From positions 4,090,971 to 4,154,970 of the forward strand of contig JALPQD010000102.1 of assembly GCA_023101885.1 (NCBI GenBank): DNA of 64,000 bases. Direction: 5' to 3'. The notes under the pieces are model-generated. The model saw only the letters and a program-made list of their open reading frames with translations, made no database searches and was not told where the DNA came from. Positions 1-10,842 of this stretch are shown in pieces. Position 1 is the stretch's first letter; each line of letters opens with the position of its first letter. The DNA comes from Typhlomys cinereus. Taxonomy: Eukaryota; Chordata; Mammalia; Rodentia; Platacanthomyidae. The position numbers and the translations under genes are program-made.

Positions 1-480
1 GAGAATCACAGGGCTACCTTTGGGGTACCTGTGGTAGTAATAAACTAGATCTCTATGATAGTATATGTGGCCCTTCAATTCAAGTGGGGAGGCTCCCCTT
101 CTTTTGTCCAACACCTGCCCCAGAGATTCTTTCTGAGTATAATTATTTCTCCTAAGACTCATGCTGGGCCATGGGGAATGACGATACATCAGTCATTGTT
201 TAGATCTGGTCACAGTAAATCTCAATGCAATGGGCTCCTGAATGCAGTAGCCCTATGGATTCTGGAGTATCTTGGTTGACAGTATAACTCCTGATCTTTA
301 CAATATTACATTCTCCTCTTCTGCAGTGTTCCTTGAGCCTTGGAATGGGGAAAGATTTTGGTGATCTGATTAGGGCAGAGCATTCCAGGGTCACCAATAC
401 TCTACACTCTGGTCAGTAGTGATTTCTGACTAACTAGTCTTCCATTGCATCAGTAAGAGGTTTTTGAGAGGTGTGATATC
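1..480 (-). mobile_element. Old L1 3'UTR fragment (Lx-like), antisense
   Basis: This stretch reads as the reverse strand of an old rodent L1 3' untranslated region. The recognisable part is around 320-400, where the order 'ccttgagccttgg', a GGGGA run and 'agggcagagcattcca' matches the antisense 3'UTR layout of Lx-type L1s as I remember it. Similar antisense 3'UTR blocks lie at 5,728-6,909 and 51,790-52,375. No ORF is conserved, and the left edge runs off the window. The family name is inferred. Confidence 0.5.
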
Positions 481-2221
481 AGAGCCTTCTACGAAAAACA
501 GGTTTGAGGGAGTTTATTTGTTCTTCCTACCATGTGAAAACACAGGGAGAATGGAAAGACTACAAGAGAAAAAAGACCTTCCTCAGAATCTGACAAAATT
601 AGCACCATGATCTTGGACTTTATAACCTCCAGAACTTTGAAATGTAAACATCTATTGATTATAAACCACTTTAGTTTACAGTATTTTGCTATAGCAACAT
701 AGACTAAACTATATCATATGAACATATAATATAGTTTATCATATGAGCATATAAGAATTTTTCAAACAAGTGTGACATCTTCCCTTTATCTTTCTTAGAC
801 TCCACATCCCTCATATTAATATAGTCACTTTGTATTTTTCTTATATGTTCTTCATAATTTATTAATTGCCTTAGTTTAATGGAAGAGTCTGTGAGACTTC
901 AGAAAACCACTGCATACCGTTCAGTATGTAGAGAATATTCGTTTATTGCTTTTATGCAGCTGACTTATCTTTAGCTAGCTACGTTAGCATTTTCATGTCT
1001 GAAAAAAGGTGGTAAAGCAATAATTCATAGCTGTAGTAACAACTACCAGAACAAAAAATGGTCTGCTTTCTAGGTAAGTGTTGATTCGTAAGAATTAGTG
1101 AGTGAGTTCCTGTTAGGAATATAACATCGATAGTTGTTTTAGATGTTGGATGCTTATTAAACAACATTTTTGATTAAAACTCATTGAAAGCATTGTCATA
1201 GATACAAGTACATTTTTGGCACTTCTTTGTAGTGTAAAGGTAATCTGTGAAAGTCTTTCATGCGTATAAAATATATTTTTTAGTAACAAAAAAGAAAAGC
1301 TATATAGATCTGGCTTCACAATATACCACTTACTTATGTAATATATAATGATATACATATACATCTTAGAATGTGTGGTTTCCCTTTATGTGGGAACTTG
1401 ATCTTTGGGTGTCATCTAACCTTCTCCTCTTGGAATATCATTTCTTTTGCATCTTTCTTAGCAGCCAAATACAGTCCCTTAGTGCAGGCTCTCTAATTTT
1501 CTATTCCCTCCTGATTCCTAGTTCTGATGCCCCCAAGGTGAGTGATAAGAATAATCTTTGTCTTAAAGAATGATGGTTACTTTAAATGTCTTTATAAAGA
1601 AATAGCTTTTAGAATATAACTAATTATAAAGATATGTTTATATGCAAATTACTGTGGTTCAAGTATGACATGAATGCTCAAATGACTGAGTCAATCATTA
1701 CATTAATACAAACCTTCCATCATACCTAAATCAAGTTTCCATCTTCAATCCTCTCTCCTTACCCAAATATTTAGACAAAATGAAAAATTAATACATCTAC
1801 AAATTAATCATATACTCATAACAGTTTAATCCTTTGGCCAGTATGTCAAGCCAAAACAAATAACAGGGAGAAGTTTCAAATATACTACATTCTGGATATA
1901 TTGTTATTTATACATTTGTGCATTTAAAAGTTTTTATGTATTAATATTTTGAGGGGGAAATGCCACTATTCATCCCAACAATGTTGCAGAGCATGAGATG
2001 ATTGATTGTCCTAAGTATGCGAGTATGTCTCCATGGGCTTTTTGAAGCAGGGGAAAGTGGGAGAGCCCTGGACTCTGATAGAAACTTCTTAGCATCAGGT
2101 GGGCTTTAACTCTGGAATTAGATGCCATACACTCATAGTCATAGTTCTTGGTTCTGAATTCAAAGAATGAATTTCTCAGACCAGAACAGATAAAGTTTTA
2201 GAAAGGAACTATTTATAGGAT
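481..2221. other. Gene-free AT-rich DNA
   Basis: I see only short shadow ORFs and AT-rich unique-looking sequence. There is no conserved protein, RNA gene or clear repeat boundary. Ancient repeats too diverged to read by eye may be present. Confidence 0.5.
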
Positions 2222-2236
2222 TACAGCCGAGGTTTT

Positions 2237-2547
2237 TTTTTTTTTTTATTGTTATTTATTCAACTGTGTGTATGTGCGCGCGCGTGTGTGTCTGTGTGTG
2301 TGTGTGTATGTGTGTGTCTGTGTATGTGTGTGTCTGTGTATGTGTAGAACCACGGACGAATTCGCGAACCACCATGGACGCCTCCACCTCCTTTTGCCCC
2401 GGGATTCACAGGCTCCGCCCTACCAGGACCAGAAGCGCAGGCCGCCCCCGCTTCCGTCTGGCGTCTATACGTGGGATCTGGGATCCGAACTCGGGACCTT
2501 CCGCCTGCAAGGCGGAGGCTTAACCCCTGAGCCACCTCTCCAGCCCC
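2237..2547 (-). mobile_element. Young tRNA-derived SINE (B2-superfamily, DIP-like), antisense
   Basis: Read on the minus strand, this begins with the tRNA-like head ggggctggagaggtggctca, containing an A-box-like stretch and then a B-box-like stretch with 'gagttcggatcc'. A GC-rich body follows, then (CA)n, an AATAAA-containing stretch and poly(A). It is flanked by a near-perfect target-site duplication, tacagccgaggtttt, at 2,222-2,236 and 2,548-2,562. The CpG sites and duplication are well preserved, so the insertion is recent. RNA polymerase III transcription and L1-driven mobilisation are known for this class. Confidence 0.88.
2266..2346. repeat. (TG)n microsatellite within the SINE tail
   Basis: A TG/CG-rich dinucleotide tract with TATG and TCTG interruptions. 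It is the (CA)n part of the antisense SINE tail, and its apparent ORFs are artefacts. Confidence 0.9.
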
Positions 2548-2562
2548 TACAGCCGAGGTTTT

Positions 2563-4455
2563 ACTTACAGAAGGCTGGCAGAGCTTCCATATAACAGGAG
2601 TTGTGTTCTTGGAAACTGTGTTCTAGGTTTTTTTATTATGGGACTAATGGCAGAAACTGGGTGTGGCATAAGGAGATGATCATCCAATCAGTGCACACGG
2701 TAGATGTCTAGGTACCTCTTAGTTTCATTGTGCCTTCATAGCTTCCTCATGGTTGAATTCATTTAGATTGTATAAAAGAAAAATATAACACTACAATACC
2801 ATATCAATGGCTAGGAACCATTTCCTTGGTTAGGATAGAATCAAGGACATTTTGGGGTCCTGACCGAGAACGAGAGACCAGATCCCTGCCCCAAAACTGC
2901 CTGACTAGTTTCTAGCACCTACTCTCATCAAATGCAATAAAAGCATCCTCTTGGTTCAGTGTGAATTCTTGATTAAGTTCATATTTCCTGTGGATAAGAA
3001 ATTCACTATAGGTGGCTTAATTTCTACTTGTTACTTTTGTTAAGAAAAGATTTTAGCTATATTTTAACAATGGTGACAATATATCTGTCACTGATATTGT
3101 ACTGAGACCATTTCTCCAGGGCCAAATGAACTGTGTATTCAAATGTTTAATATATTCAAATTTGGGGTGTATGTGTATGTGTATCACTATAAGGTGAAAA
3201 AAACAATCAATACTACCTTATTTCTAAGTAGAAGCACGAAAAGACTTGCTTGTGGTTGAAAATTTTCATGTCTGAGCACACAACTTCCCTGAACTCACAC
3301 CTTTCAACAAAGAGCATGCCTGACATCAGACCCTGACTCCTGAATTTTTCCCTACTTCATTCACCTGACAGCCTTCTCCACAACAGACATCTTATCAGAC
3401 GTGACTGATTGCTGTAATCTGTACTCTGGGCAGCCATTAAGCAAATTACCTGAATCATTGCAAGGATTAGTCTCATTAACACATGATTAGCATCAAATTA
3501 AAATAATGAGTGTTTAACTTCTGATGTCTTCCAGTTGTTTGAACAGCTTGATCAGCCACACCAGGCTGGCAGGGAGGTGGGGTGTCAAAGAGCCACAGGA
3601 AAAAAGGGAGGCTGCAGTGTACACAGCATAGTGCGACTAGCCAGCAGAAGGTGGTGAGATCAGACTCAGGCTATCTGGATGAAAGGTTTCTTCTGAACAG
3701 CAAAGATGTTGAGTCCAAGCAGAGGAACCTCTCTCCACCAGCCATTCATCTGGAGCAAAGCTTTGCATGTTAATAGGGCCTTTGCATCCTGGATGCTCCT
3801 TTCCTTTTGACATCCCTGTCTCAGAGGGGACACAGAGCAGCTTTTATTCTTTCTTTTATAAAAATGTCACATTTAAGAATAAGCTTGATGAAATTCAAGG
3901 ATTATGTCAAAGGAAAAATCTGAATAATGATTCTTCTCAGAACCCACATTTTTTTCTTGGAAAAAGAACAAGAAAAGCTTACATTGTCTCTGGAAATTTC
4001 ATAGTTTAGTGTCCACAAGCAGAAGGTCCAATGTTCATGAGATTTGATGGAGGACAAACTAGAGGACCAACTCACTTTTGTTGTACTTATTAAAGATAAC
4101 AAAGAATTAGGATAGCATAAAAAATAGCTTAGAATGGTACCGCAACTTCCAAAATGATGGCAATTTATCTGTCAGGTAAATGGTTAAAGTCAGAAAGCAT
4201 GCAAAGTGATCAGACGTCTGGCATAAGAAGTTAGTGAAATAAATAAATATATACTGTGATGAATTCTTCTATTAATGACATGAAAAGATTAATGAGTACA
4301 ATATTAAGAAGAACAACAGAGGTTTCAGGAAAAGTATAAACATAAAAAGATCACAATTGCTAATTTAAAATATCTGCCATTAAGTGTTAGAAGACAAAAA
4401 ATATTTTCCTTAATTCACCTGCATTATGAAGCTAGAGCCTTAAAATTACTAGTCA
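2563..4455. other. Gene-free DNA
   Basis: No conserved coding sequence seen. A stretch near 2,850-2,960 contains an AATAAA and is faintly LTR-like, but no terminal structure supports that. Confidence 0.45.
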
Positions 4456-4470
4456 AAAACAATAACAAGA

Positions 4471-4758
4471 GGGGCTGGAGAGGTGGCTCAGGGGTTAAGC
4501 CTCTGCCTTGCAGGCAGAAGGTCCTGAGTTCGGATCCTAGACCCCACGTATAGTCGTCAGGCGGAAGCCGGGGCGGCCTGCGTTTCTGGTCCTGGTGGGC
4601 GGAGCCTGTGAATCCCAGGGCAGAGTAAACAAGGAGGAGGTGGAGGCGTCCATGGTGGTTCCCAAATTCGTCCGTGGTTCTACACACACACACACACACA
4701 CACACACGAACACACACATACACGCACAATTGAATAAATAATTTAAAAAATTTAAAAG
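4471..4758 (+). mobile_element. Young DIP-like SINE, sense
   Basis: This copy has the complete head (ggggctggagaggtggctca), a B-box-like 'gagttcggatcc' and the same GC-rich body as the 2,237 copy. It continues to (CA)n and then 'attgaataaataa' with an A-rich end. The target-site duplication aaaacaRtaacaagag sits at about 4,456-4,471 and 4,759-4,774 with one mismatch. It is a good reference copy for the family. Confidence 0.88.
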
Positions 4759-4774
4759 AAAACAGTAACAAGAG

Positions 4775-5711
4775 TGACCATGAATTATTTATTTAAAATA
4801 ATAATTACTAAAGTAAAATAATGTTTGGAATTTTGAGAACAAAAGCTTGAAATCCAAGATGTATGCACCAATAAATGCTGATGTCAATGTTGTGGAGCAA
4901 TGAAAAGGTTTGTATAGATGTACTAGATAGATTTAGGGACAATGCCATCTAAAATTCTTTGTTAAAAAATTATTTGACTTGATAGTCCAGTAAATTAAAA
5001 GAAATAAATGATTTGAGGGAAAAAGTTTTATTGATATAGTGTTTATAAAATATAGTGTCTATAAAAATGCATACTATCAAACAAAAACAATATGATTCTG
5101 AAATGGAAGATAACAAGAAAAAATATAAAGATAAATGAAAACAATAAAATCACACTATACAATCTGAACTGAAGGGAGACAGATGATAATTGTTACTATT
5201 TAATTGCCTGTTCATAAAGGAAGATAAAATAGATCCAAGCAAGTTTTCTTAATGTTTAACAATGTTTTCAGAAGTGATATTATGAATCAAAAGAGAATGA
5301 GGAAATGATATCAAATAAAAGAATTGAATCTTTAATCCTATCTGGACAGAGTTATAGAGGATGATAGATATGGGATTAAGTAATCCAAATGGTTGAAATA
5401 TTTCTGCATTCTATTGGATATTTAAACTTCTGCCTAAAGGAAATTATGAACAGTAAACATTTATGTTGCCTTCTCTAAAGAAATTAGTAAAAATAATTGA
5501 ACAGAAATAGCTGAAGAGATAACAAAGTAGATGGAATTTTGAAATAAAATATAGTAATCAAAGACAAAATATATAATTCCATGATTATAACAATAAAGAG
5601 CAATTACTGCTGCTAGTAATTGCAAAACAAAATCAGAAAAATTAATGACTATATTTTGATCTATCTGATAAAAACTATACGTTCAACAACTTTAGAATAC
5701 ACAATCTGCTC
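4775..5711. other. Gene-free, very AT-rich DNA
   Basis: A-rich sequence with no conserved reading frame and no repeat I can name. Confidence 0.5.
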
Positions 5712-5727
5712 AAATGCATCTGATTTT

Positions 5728-6909
5728 CCTCTATTTTTATTTTTATAATTCTACAAGCATATTGAGTACTTGTCCCTGCTTCTCTCCATCCCCCTTTCCT
5801 CCCATTTTCTTCCCTTCCCTTTGTCAATCCATCACATTCCCTCCCATCCTCCTGCCTGTCTGCTTCTATGGACCCCAAGGTTCCCTCTGGCTTGCATACT
5901 CCTGTGGGGTTTACCAATTTACTTCTCTTCAGGTCACCCCATTGATAACGGAATTTCCCTTCACTCATCCAGCTCTAGTCCCTAAGAGTTCCACTGAATG
6001 TTCTTATCTCTCTTGAGTTCCTCAATAGTTTATGGGAGCATGTTGTATGCAGGTCTGATAAGGACAAGTCTCACTGCAGTAAGTTCTTAGATTCAGCAGT
6101 CTTGTTTTAAGTGGAATGTCTTGTCCAGTCATGAACCTTCCCATCTTTAGATTCTTACAGTCTCAATGCCCCTCTTCTGTGAGGTTCCCAAGGACTTAGG
6201 ATGGGGAGAAATTAAGTTAGATTCTTAGTGAGCCCTGTTGGTTCGCTGGTACTCTACATTATGAGTGAGTATTGTTGTCCACTTCCCTGCTTTTTCACTG
6301 CCCTAGGCTGCATTCTCTCAGGGTGTTGAGCATCCTCTACCTCTGTTGTAGAAGACTTCCAGGCTGAATGTTAAGTGTTCTTCCAATCTATGGATATAAT
6401 AGCAAATATTTGCAGAGAAGTTTCTTAACTATAGTTTCATTGGCTGTGTTTTCCTATTGATCTATTTCCATCCTTTTTTTAGGTGCTTGTTCTAGTTAAC
6501 AGTAACAGGAATGTGTTCCATTCTAACAAGCAGGTCTTGAGTCCAATCAGAAAGCTGTTGGTTGCCTCCTTGATACTCTATGTCACTATTACACTGGTGC
6601 TCACCTGTTGCCATGGTGATTTATAGTGTGACTTGGAGATCTCATGAGTTGATGAGGCCTGTGATTATTTCTCTCCCCCAGTATCTTCTACAGTATTCCT
6701 TGAAGGTACTGTGTAAGCTATCCAGAAAGGAGGAAACTCTCAGACCAGTTCCAGTTGATGTATTTTGCCCATGTTCTCTGATCCATATGTGTTGTGGAGA
6801 ATAACCAAGAGCAATGGCAAAAGCCTATAATTTGGGGGGGACCTTTGAAAGCTCTCTGATTAACATCTTATCAGGAAGTATCATACTCCTGTTACTTCTA
6901 GTATAATTA
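5728..6909 (-). mobile_element. 5'-truncated older L1, 3'UTR only, antisense
   Basis: The block starts at the left with T-rich sequence (the antisense tail) and a C/T-rich tract. It continues through antisense L1 3'UTR landmarks that also occur at 40,850-41,440 and 42,236-42,960, for example 'ttgttctagttaacagtaa' and 'gttgccatggtgattt'. A diverged target-site duplication is visible: aaatgcatctgatttt at 5,712-5,727 and aaatgcatatgatatt at about 6,910-6,925. It contains no ORF2 sequence. The subfamily differs from the younger copies at 9,385-20,186. Confidence 0.7.
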
Positions 6910-7195
6910 AAATGCATATGATATTTGAAAAGATTTATATTGTCCTAATTCCACCTCAGCTAGATGTACTGTAAACAAAGACCATATACTCTGACAAAAT
7001 AGTGTGGATACTAAAAACACTTATAGATAACCAGTCATAAAGAAATGTTTTTAAAAACTGAAAATTATTAAAATAGGAAAGATTATAGTAGAAAAATATT
7101 TGTGTCCTTAACTATAAATTTACAAAAGTGAAAGAACTTGAAAAACAAAGACTCGAATCAATAACCTAAATGTATACTTTTAAAAACTAGGAAAA

Positions 7196-7433
7196 AAGGA
7201 CTCAGAAAAATGGCTCAGAGAATTAAGATTCTGCCTCACAAGCACAAAGTTCTGAGTTCAGATCTCTGGTCCCATGTAAAAAATGCCAGGCCAAAAAGGA
7301 GATGGCAGGTACTTTGGGTCTTAGTGGGCAGAGCCTGAGGAATCCCAGCACAAAGCAAAGAAGAGGTAGAAACTATCCAGGATGGTTCCCGAAGTAATCC
7401 TTGATCATCCACTGCGACACACAATGCACTCAG

Positions 7434-7475
<42 letters not shown>

Positions 7476-7528
7476 AGATGCATGCATGCACACACATTAT
7501 AAATAAATAAGTAAATAAATAAATGAAG
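7196..7528 (+). mobile_element. Old degenerate member of the DIP-like SINE family, sense
   Basis: The order of head, B-box-like 'ctgagttcagatc', body with 'agtgggcagagcctgaggaatcc', 'aggatggttcccgaagt' and (CA)n matches the young copies. Many substitutions separate them and CpG sites are lost. It ends in (CA)n and repeated TAAA units. This shows the family has been active over a long time. Confidence 0.7.
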
Positions 7529-7788
7529 TACACATTATCCAAAAAAAAATTAAAAATCTAGGAAAAAGCAATTAATTCTAATCAAACAGAGTAAACAACA
7601 AACAATAAGAATGGAATAATGTGAAACATGAATACTCGGGAAAAAGATAAACAATGCCAAAAGTTATTTTCTGAAAATGTTAGAAAATGACAAATCATTA
7701 ACTAAACTAGCCAAAAAATATTTTTAAAATTCCATTAAAATCAAAATTGGAATTATATCAATAAGATCCCTACAAAAATGAAAATTTC

Positions 7789-8025
7789 GGGGCTGGAGAG
7801 GTGGCTCAGGGGTTAAGCCTCTGCCTTGCAGGCAGAAGGTCCTAAGTTCGGATCCTAGACCCCACGTATAGACGCCAGGCAGAAGCGGGAGCAGCCTGAG
7901 TTTCTGGTCCTGGTAGGGCGGAGCCTGTGAATCCCTAGGCAGAGTAAACAAGGAGGAGCGGTCCATGGTGGTTCCCGAATTCGCGGGCAAAATACACACG
8001 CACAATTGAATAAATAAAAAAAAAT
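7789..8025 (+). mobile_element. Young DIP-like SINE lacking the (CA)n tract
   Basis: The head and body are nearly identical to the 4,471 copy. The body is shortened near 'aggagcggtccatggtggt', and after 'gaattcgcggg' the copy passes almost directly to 'acacacgcacaattgaataaa'. The expanded (CA)n is therefore absent. Short target-site duplication: aaaatttc just before the head (7,781-7,788) and again at the A-rich end (about 8,028-8,035). It may represent a subfamily or a contracted tail. Confidence 0.83.
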
Positions 8026-8279
8026 TTAAAATTTCAATGAAGCACTACTAAAATTAGATTTATATATGTTAGGTAAAATGGACATATTCCTAGGAAGATA
8101 CAGATTGCTATCTTCCTAGAAATATGTTCATTCCTAAGAAGAAACAGATCATGTAAGATCTATAATAACCAAAAAGATCAAAAGTAGTTGTCAAATATTC
8201 AAAAAGAAAAACCCAGGCAAATCTTTCACAGATTATCCAAAGAGGAAAAGAGATAAAAAATATTTTGTCTTCTTCATTA

Positions 8280-8308
8280 TTACCCATGTACCAAAACCAT
8301 ACACAACA

Positions 8309-8357
<49 letters not shown>
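8280..8357. repeat. (CA)n microsatellite
   Basis: About 25 nearly uninterrupted CA units (8,307-8,356), preceded by imperfect CA sequence. No SINE body is attached. Confidence 0.9.
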
Positions 8358-8358
<1 letters not shown>

Positions 8359-8552
8359 TACAAACCAGAGAGGCAAGTGGAAGAGCAAAGGACAAGTTTC
8401 ATCTCATAGAAACTTGCTGTATCTAAAGCATGGAGCTTCCTTTATAATGTATGTCATATTATAAAATATACTATATCACAGGAAAACAAACTTCAAGTTT
8501 TTACACACCAGTAAAAGCATATTATTGCGTTTAAATTATCCTTCAGTAGAAT

Positions 8553-9107
8553 ATTGGCAAACCTTTAATGCTTAACTCGAATCAGGTCATCAAAATCTTT
8601 CCACATCCCAAGATTCGGGGAATCTTTTAGAAAAGGGGGTGGTAAGATTGTAAGAGCCTACACAGTCCAGTTACCACAGGCTTGCTGTACCCAGGAGCTC
8701 ATTGCAATGAGCACTTCTACCTCCATATCTATGCAATGACTGACATATCAACAATCCCCCCTAGAACTAGCAAGAATCTCAGGAGAGACAACTGCACTGG
8801 GAGAGTATCTCTGTATTACTGGACAAGGGAAGAGGAGCCTCCCTACTTATGTCTTTGCCCACTGAAGAGCCACATACACTACAACAGCTATCGGGCTCCC
8901 TTACCAGCACAGACACCTCAAAAGTAGCCATATGATCCACACAAGCAGAAGAATAGGAGGATGGGATCACTTGACATGGCTGGATTGAAAAGGGGAGAAG
9001 AGGCTGGAAGAGAAAAGAGAGGGTGATTGATAGGGAGGGAGTGAGGACAAGGACAAAAAAGCCATTTTCTTTGTATATGAATAGTTCTCAATAAAAATTA
9101 AAAAATA
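8553..9107 (+). mobile_element. 5'-truncated old L1 3' end, sense
   Basis: The segment has the sense 3'UTR landmark 'gggggtggtaagattgtaagag', shared with 15,218-15,240 of the young L1. A purine-rich G tract follows around 8,985-9,055, and the end is A-rich with 'caataaaaattaaaaaataaa'. A diverged target-site duplication, aaattatccttcagtagaat / aaattatcctgcaatagaat, lies at about 8,533-8,552 and 9,107-9,126. No coding part remains. Confidence 0.7.
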
Positions 9108-9369
9108 AATTATCCTGCAATAGAATTAACAATGAAACAAAAATACATGTACATTATGACAGTATTTCACATAATGTTCATAAAAATATCAACGATAGCT
9201 ATTAAGTGTGTGAAAACCCTAGAATAATTAGAAATTTTTACAAGAAGTTTAAATTTTGAAAGCAATTTCATGTACTAAATTCAAACCTACATGCCCTATA
9301 ATTCAGTAATTTCATTCCTGGGCATATTTATGCATATATAACCATAAAATAAAATGATTATAACTACTT

Positions 9370-9384
9370 AAAGAAACAAACCAG
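9370..9384 (+). repeat. Target-site duplication, left copy, of the L1 compound
   Basis: aaagaaacaaaccag occurs here and again at 20,187-20,201, immediately after the poly(A) of the second L1. It brackets the two-copy compound as a unit. Confidence 0.85.
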
Positions 9385-9722
9385 ATCCAGCCGGGCCTCA
9401 CCGCGCGCCCTAGGACCCCAGGTCAGCCCACAGGGACCCGGCTCCGACTCCCACCATCCAGCCGGAGCCGCACAGGGGGCCGAGGGACGAGGAGGAACTC
9501 CCCCTGCGCCCGGGCCCGCCCCAGCTGCCCTCGGGTTAAATAGCTCCACGCCGACGCGCCCATCCTCCCTTTTCACCCCACCCCGCTCCGCTGGTCGGGA
9601 CACGCACGCGGTCCACCCGGGCCTCACCCCGCGCCCTAGGTAAGTCCCCGTTCGGCCCGGCCCACCAGTACCCCAGGCCAAATAATTCAGTTTAGTGAAA
9701 TTGAGAGATCTTAAGAGTTAAA
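9385..9722 (+). promoter_or_regulatory. L1 5'UTR / internal promoter with a repeated monomer
   Basis: This is the only strongly CpG-rich stretch in the window. The motif 'ccgggcctcacc' followed by 'gcgcgccctagg' (or 'ccgcgccctagg') appears at about 9,391 and again at about 9,617. That is a direct repeat with a 226-bp period, giving roughly 1.3 promoter units. The design resembles the monomeric promoters known from mouse L1. An AT-rich patch, 'ggttaaatagctcc', sits near 9,534. Transcription by RNA polymerase II from inside the 5'UTR is known for L1; promoter activity here is inferred. Confidence 0.7.
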
Positions 9723-10792
9723 ATGACAATGCCAAAGTCAAAGTGCAAATCCATGAGAAGCAACACTCAAGTAAACAAATTTCCCACTGAAGAAATTAAT
9801 CCCATAATGTTAGACTCCAACAAGAACAAACCCGCGGAAAAAGGCCAAGAAAGCCTGACCCAGGATAACGACTTTCAAAATATGATCATTACCATGTTCA
9901 ATACTATGAAAGAGGAAATCCGAAGGAATTACATAATCGAATCAATCGCTTTGAAGAGGAACACAACAGACATCTGGAGGAGTTGAGAAAAACAGTGCAA
10001 GAAACAAAAAGTGGCATAGAGCAGTTAAAACAAACTCAAGCAGAGTTTAAAACTGAGCTAAAAGACAAGTTATCTTCAACCCAGAACGCCACAGAGAGTC
10101 TTATCAACAGAACTAATGAAGCAGAAAACAGAATTTCAGACCTTGAAGATAAAGTGGGAGTATTAACCAGCTCAATGGAAGAGGTTGTTAAAGCCAAAAA
10201 GATACTTGAGAGAAATATCCAAGAGATACGGGACACCCTGAAGAAGCCTAACATGCGTATTCATGGAATACCGGAGCAAGAATCTCAAAATACCACCCCT
10301 GAGGAAATTTTTCAAACGACCATCAAGGAAAACTTTCCTCATCTAAAAAAAGAGAGGCCCATTCATATACAAGAGGCATTCCACACCCCAAACAGATACG
10401 ACCAAAATAGAAGCACACCTCCGCAAATAATAGTTAAAACACTCCACATTCAAGATAAAGAACTGGTGCTGAGAGCTTCAAGGGAGAAAAAACAAGTCAC
10501 TTTTAAAGGTAAACCTATTAAAATAACAAATGACTTCTCAGTCGAAACAGTGAAAGCAAGAAGAGCTTGGAGAGACATACTTCAAGTATTGAATGAGCAA
10601 AAATGTCAACCCAGGCTGATTTACCCTGCAAAACTATCAGTCATGATCGAGGGAGAAAGAAAAATTTTCCAGCACAAAGACAACTTTAAGGGATACATGG
10701 CCACCAAACCAGGCCTTCAAAAACTGCTAGAAATGATACTCAAGCGTGAAGAAAAAAACAGGCATATCCAGGAGAACAGAAGGCAAATATAA
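9723..10792 (+). pseudogene. L1 ORF1 (RNA-binding chaperone), copy 1, single frameshift
   Basis: ORF1 protein trimerises through a coiled coil, binds L1 RNA with an RRM and a C-terminal domain, and is needed for retrotransposition. Two frames together cover about 357 codons. The start ATG at 9,723 matches the ORF1 start of the third L1 (MPKSK... after an MT pair). The frame breaks near 9,920-9,960: compared with copy 3, which reads EIWEELNKGINHFEEEYN, one base is missing after 'gaggaaatc'. The second frame carries a heptad-rich coiled coil (around 9,990-10,240), then the segment containing MRIHGIPEQE, and a basic C-terminus. It is otherwise intact. Confidence 0.88.
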
Positions 10793-10842
10793 CACCATTA
10801 AAAGCGAAGCAATATACTTATAAAAGCTACTAAACATAATAA

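Noticed and set aside
2266..2594. ORFs rich in V/C or H/T across SINE (CA)n tracts
   Set aside because: They are translations of dinucleotide repeats plus SINE body; the same artefact appears at 4,424, 7,236, 8,108, 29,847, 36,228 and 44,497.
2850..2965. Possible solo LTR (AATAAA, 'gaccgagaacgagagacc')
   Set aside because: No TG...CA ends, no flanking duplication and no second LTR could be found.
4471..4545. tRNA gene suggested by A-box and B-box-like sequence
   Set aside because: It is the head of a SINE, with no complete cloverleaf anticodon or acceptor pairing and the full SINE body following.
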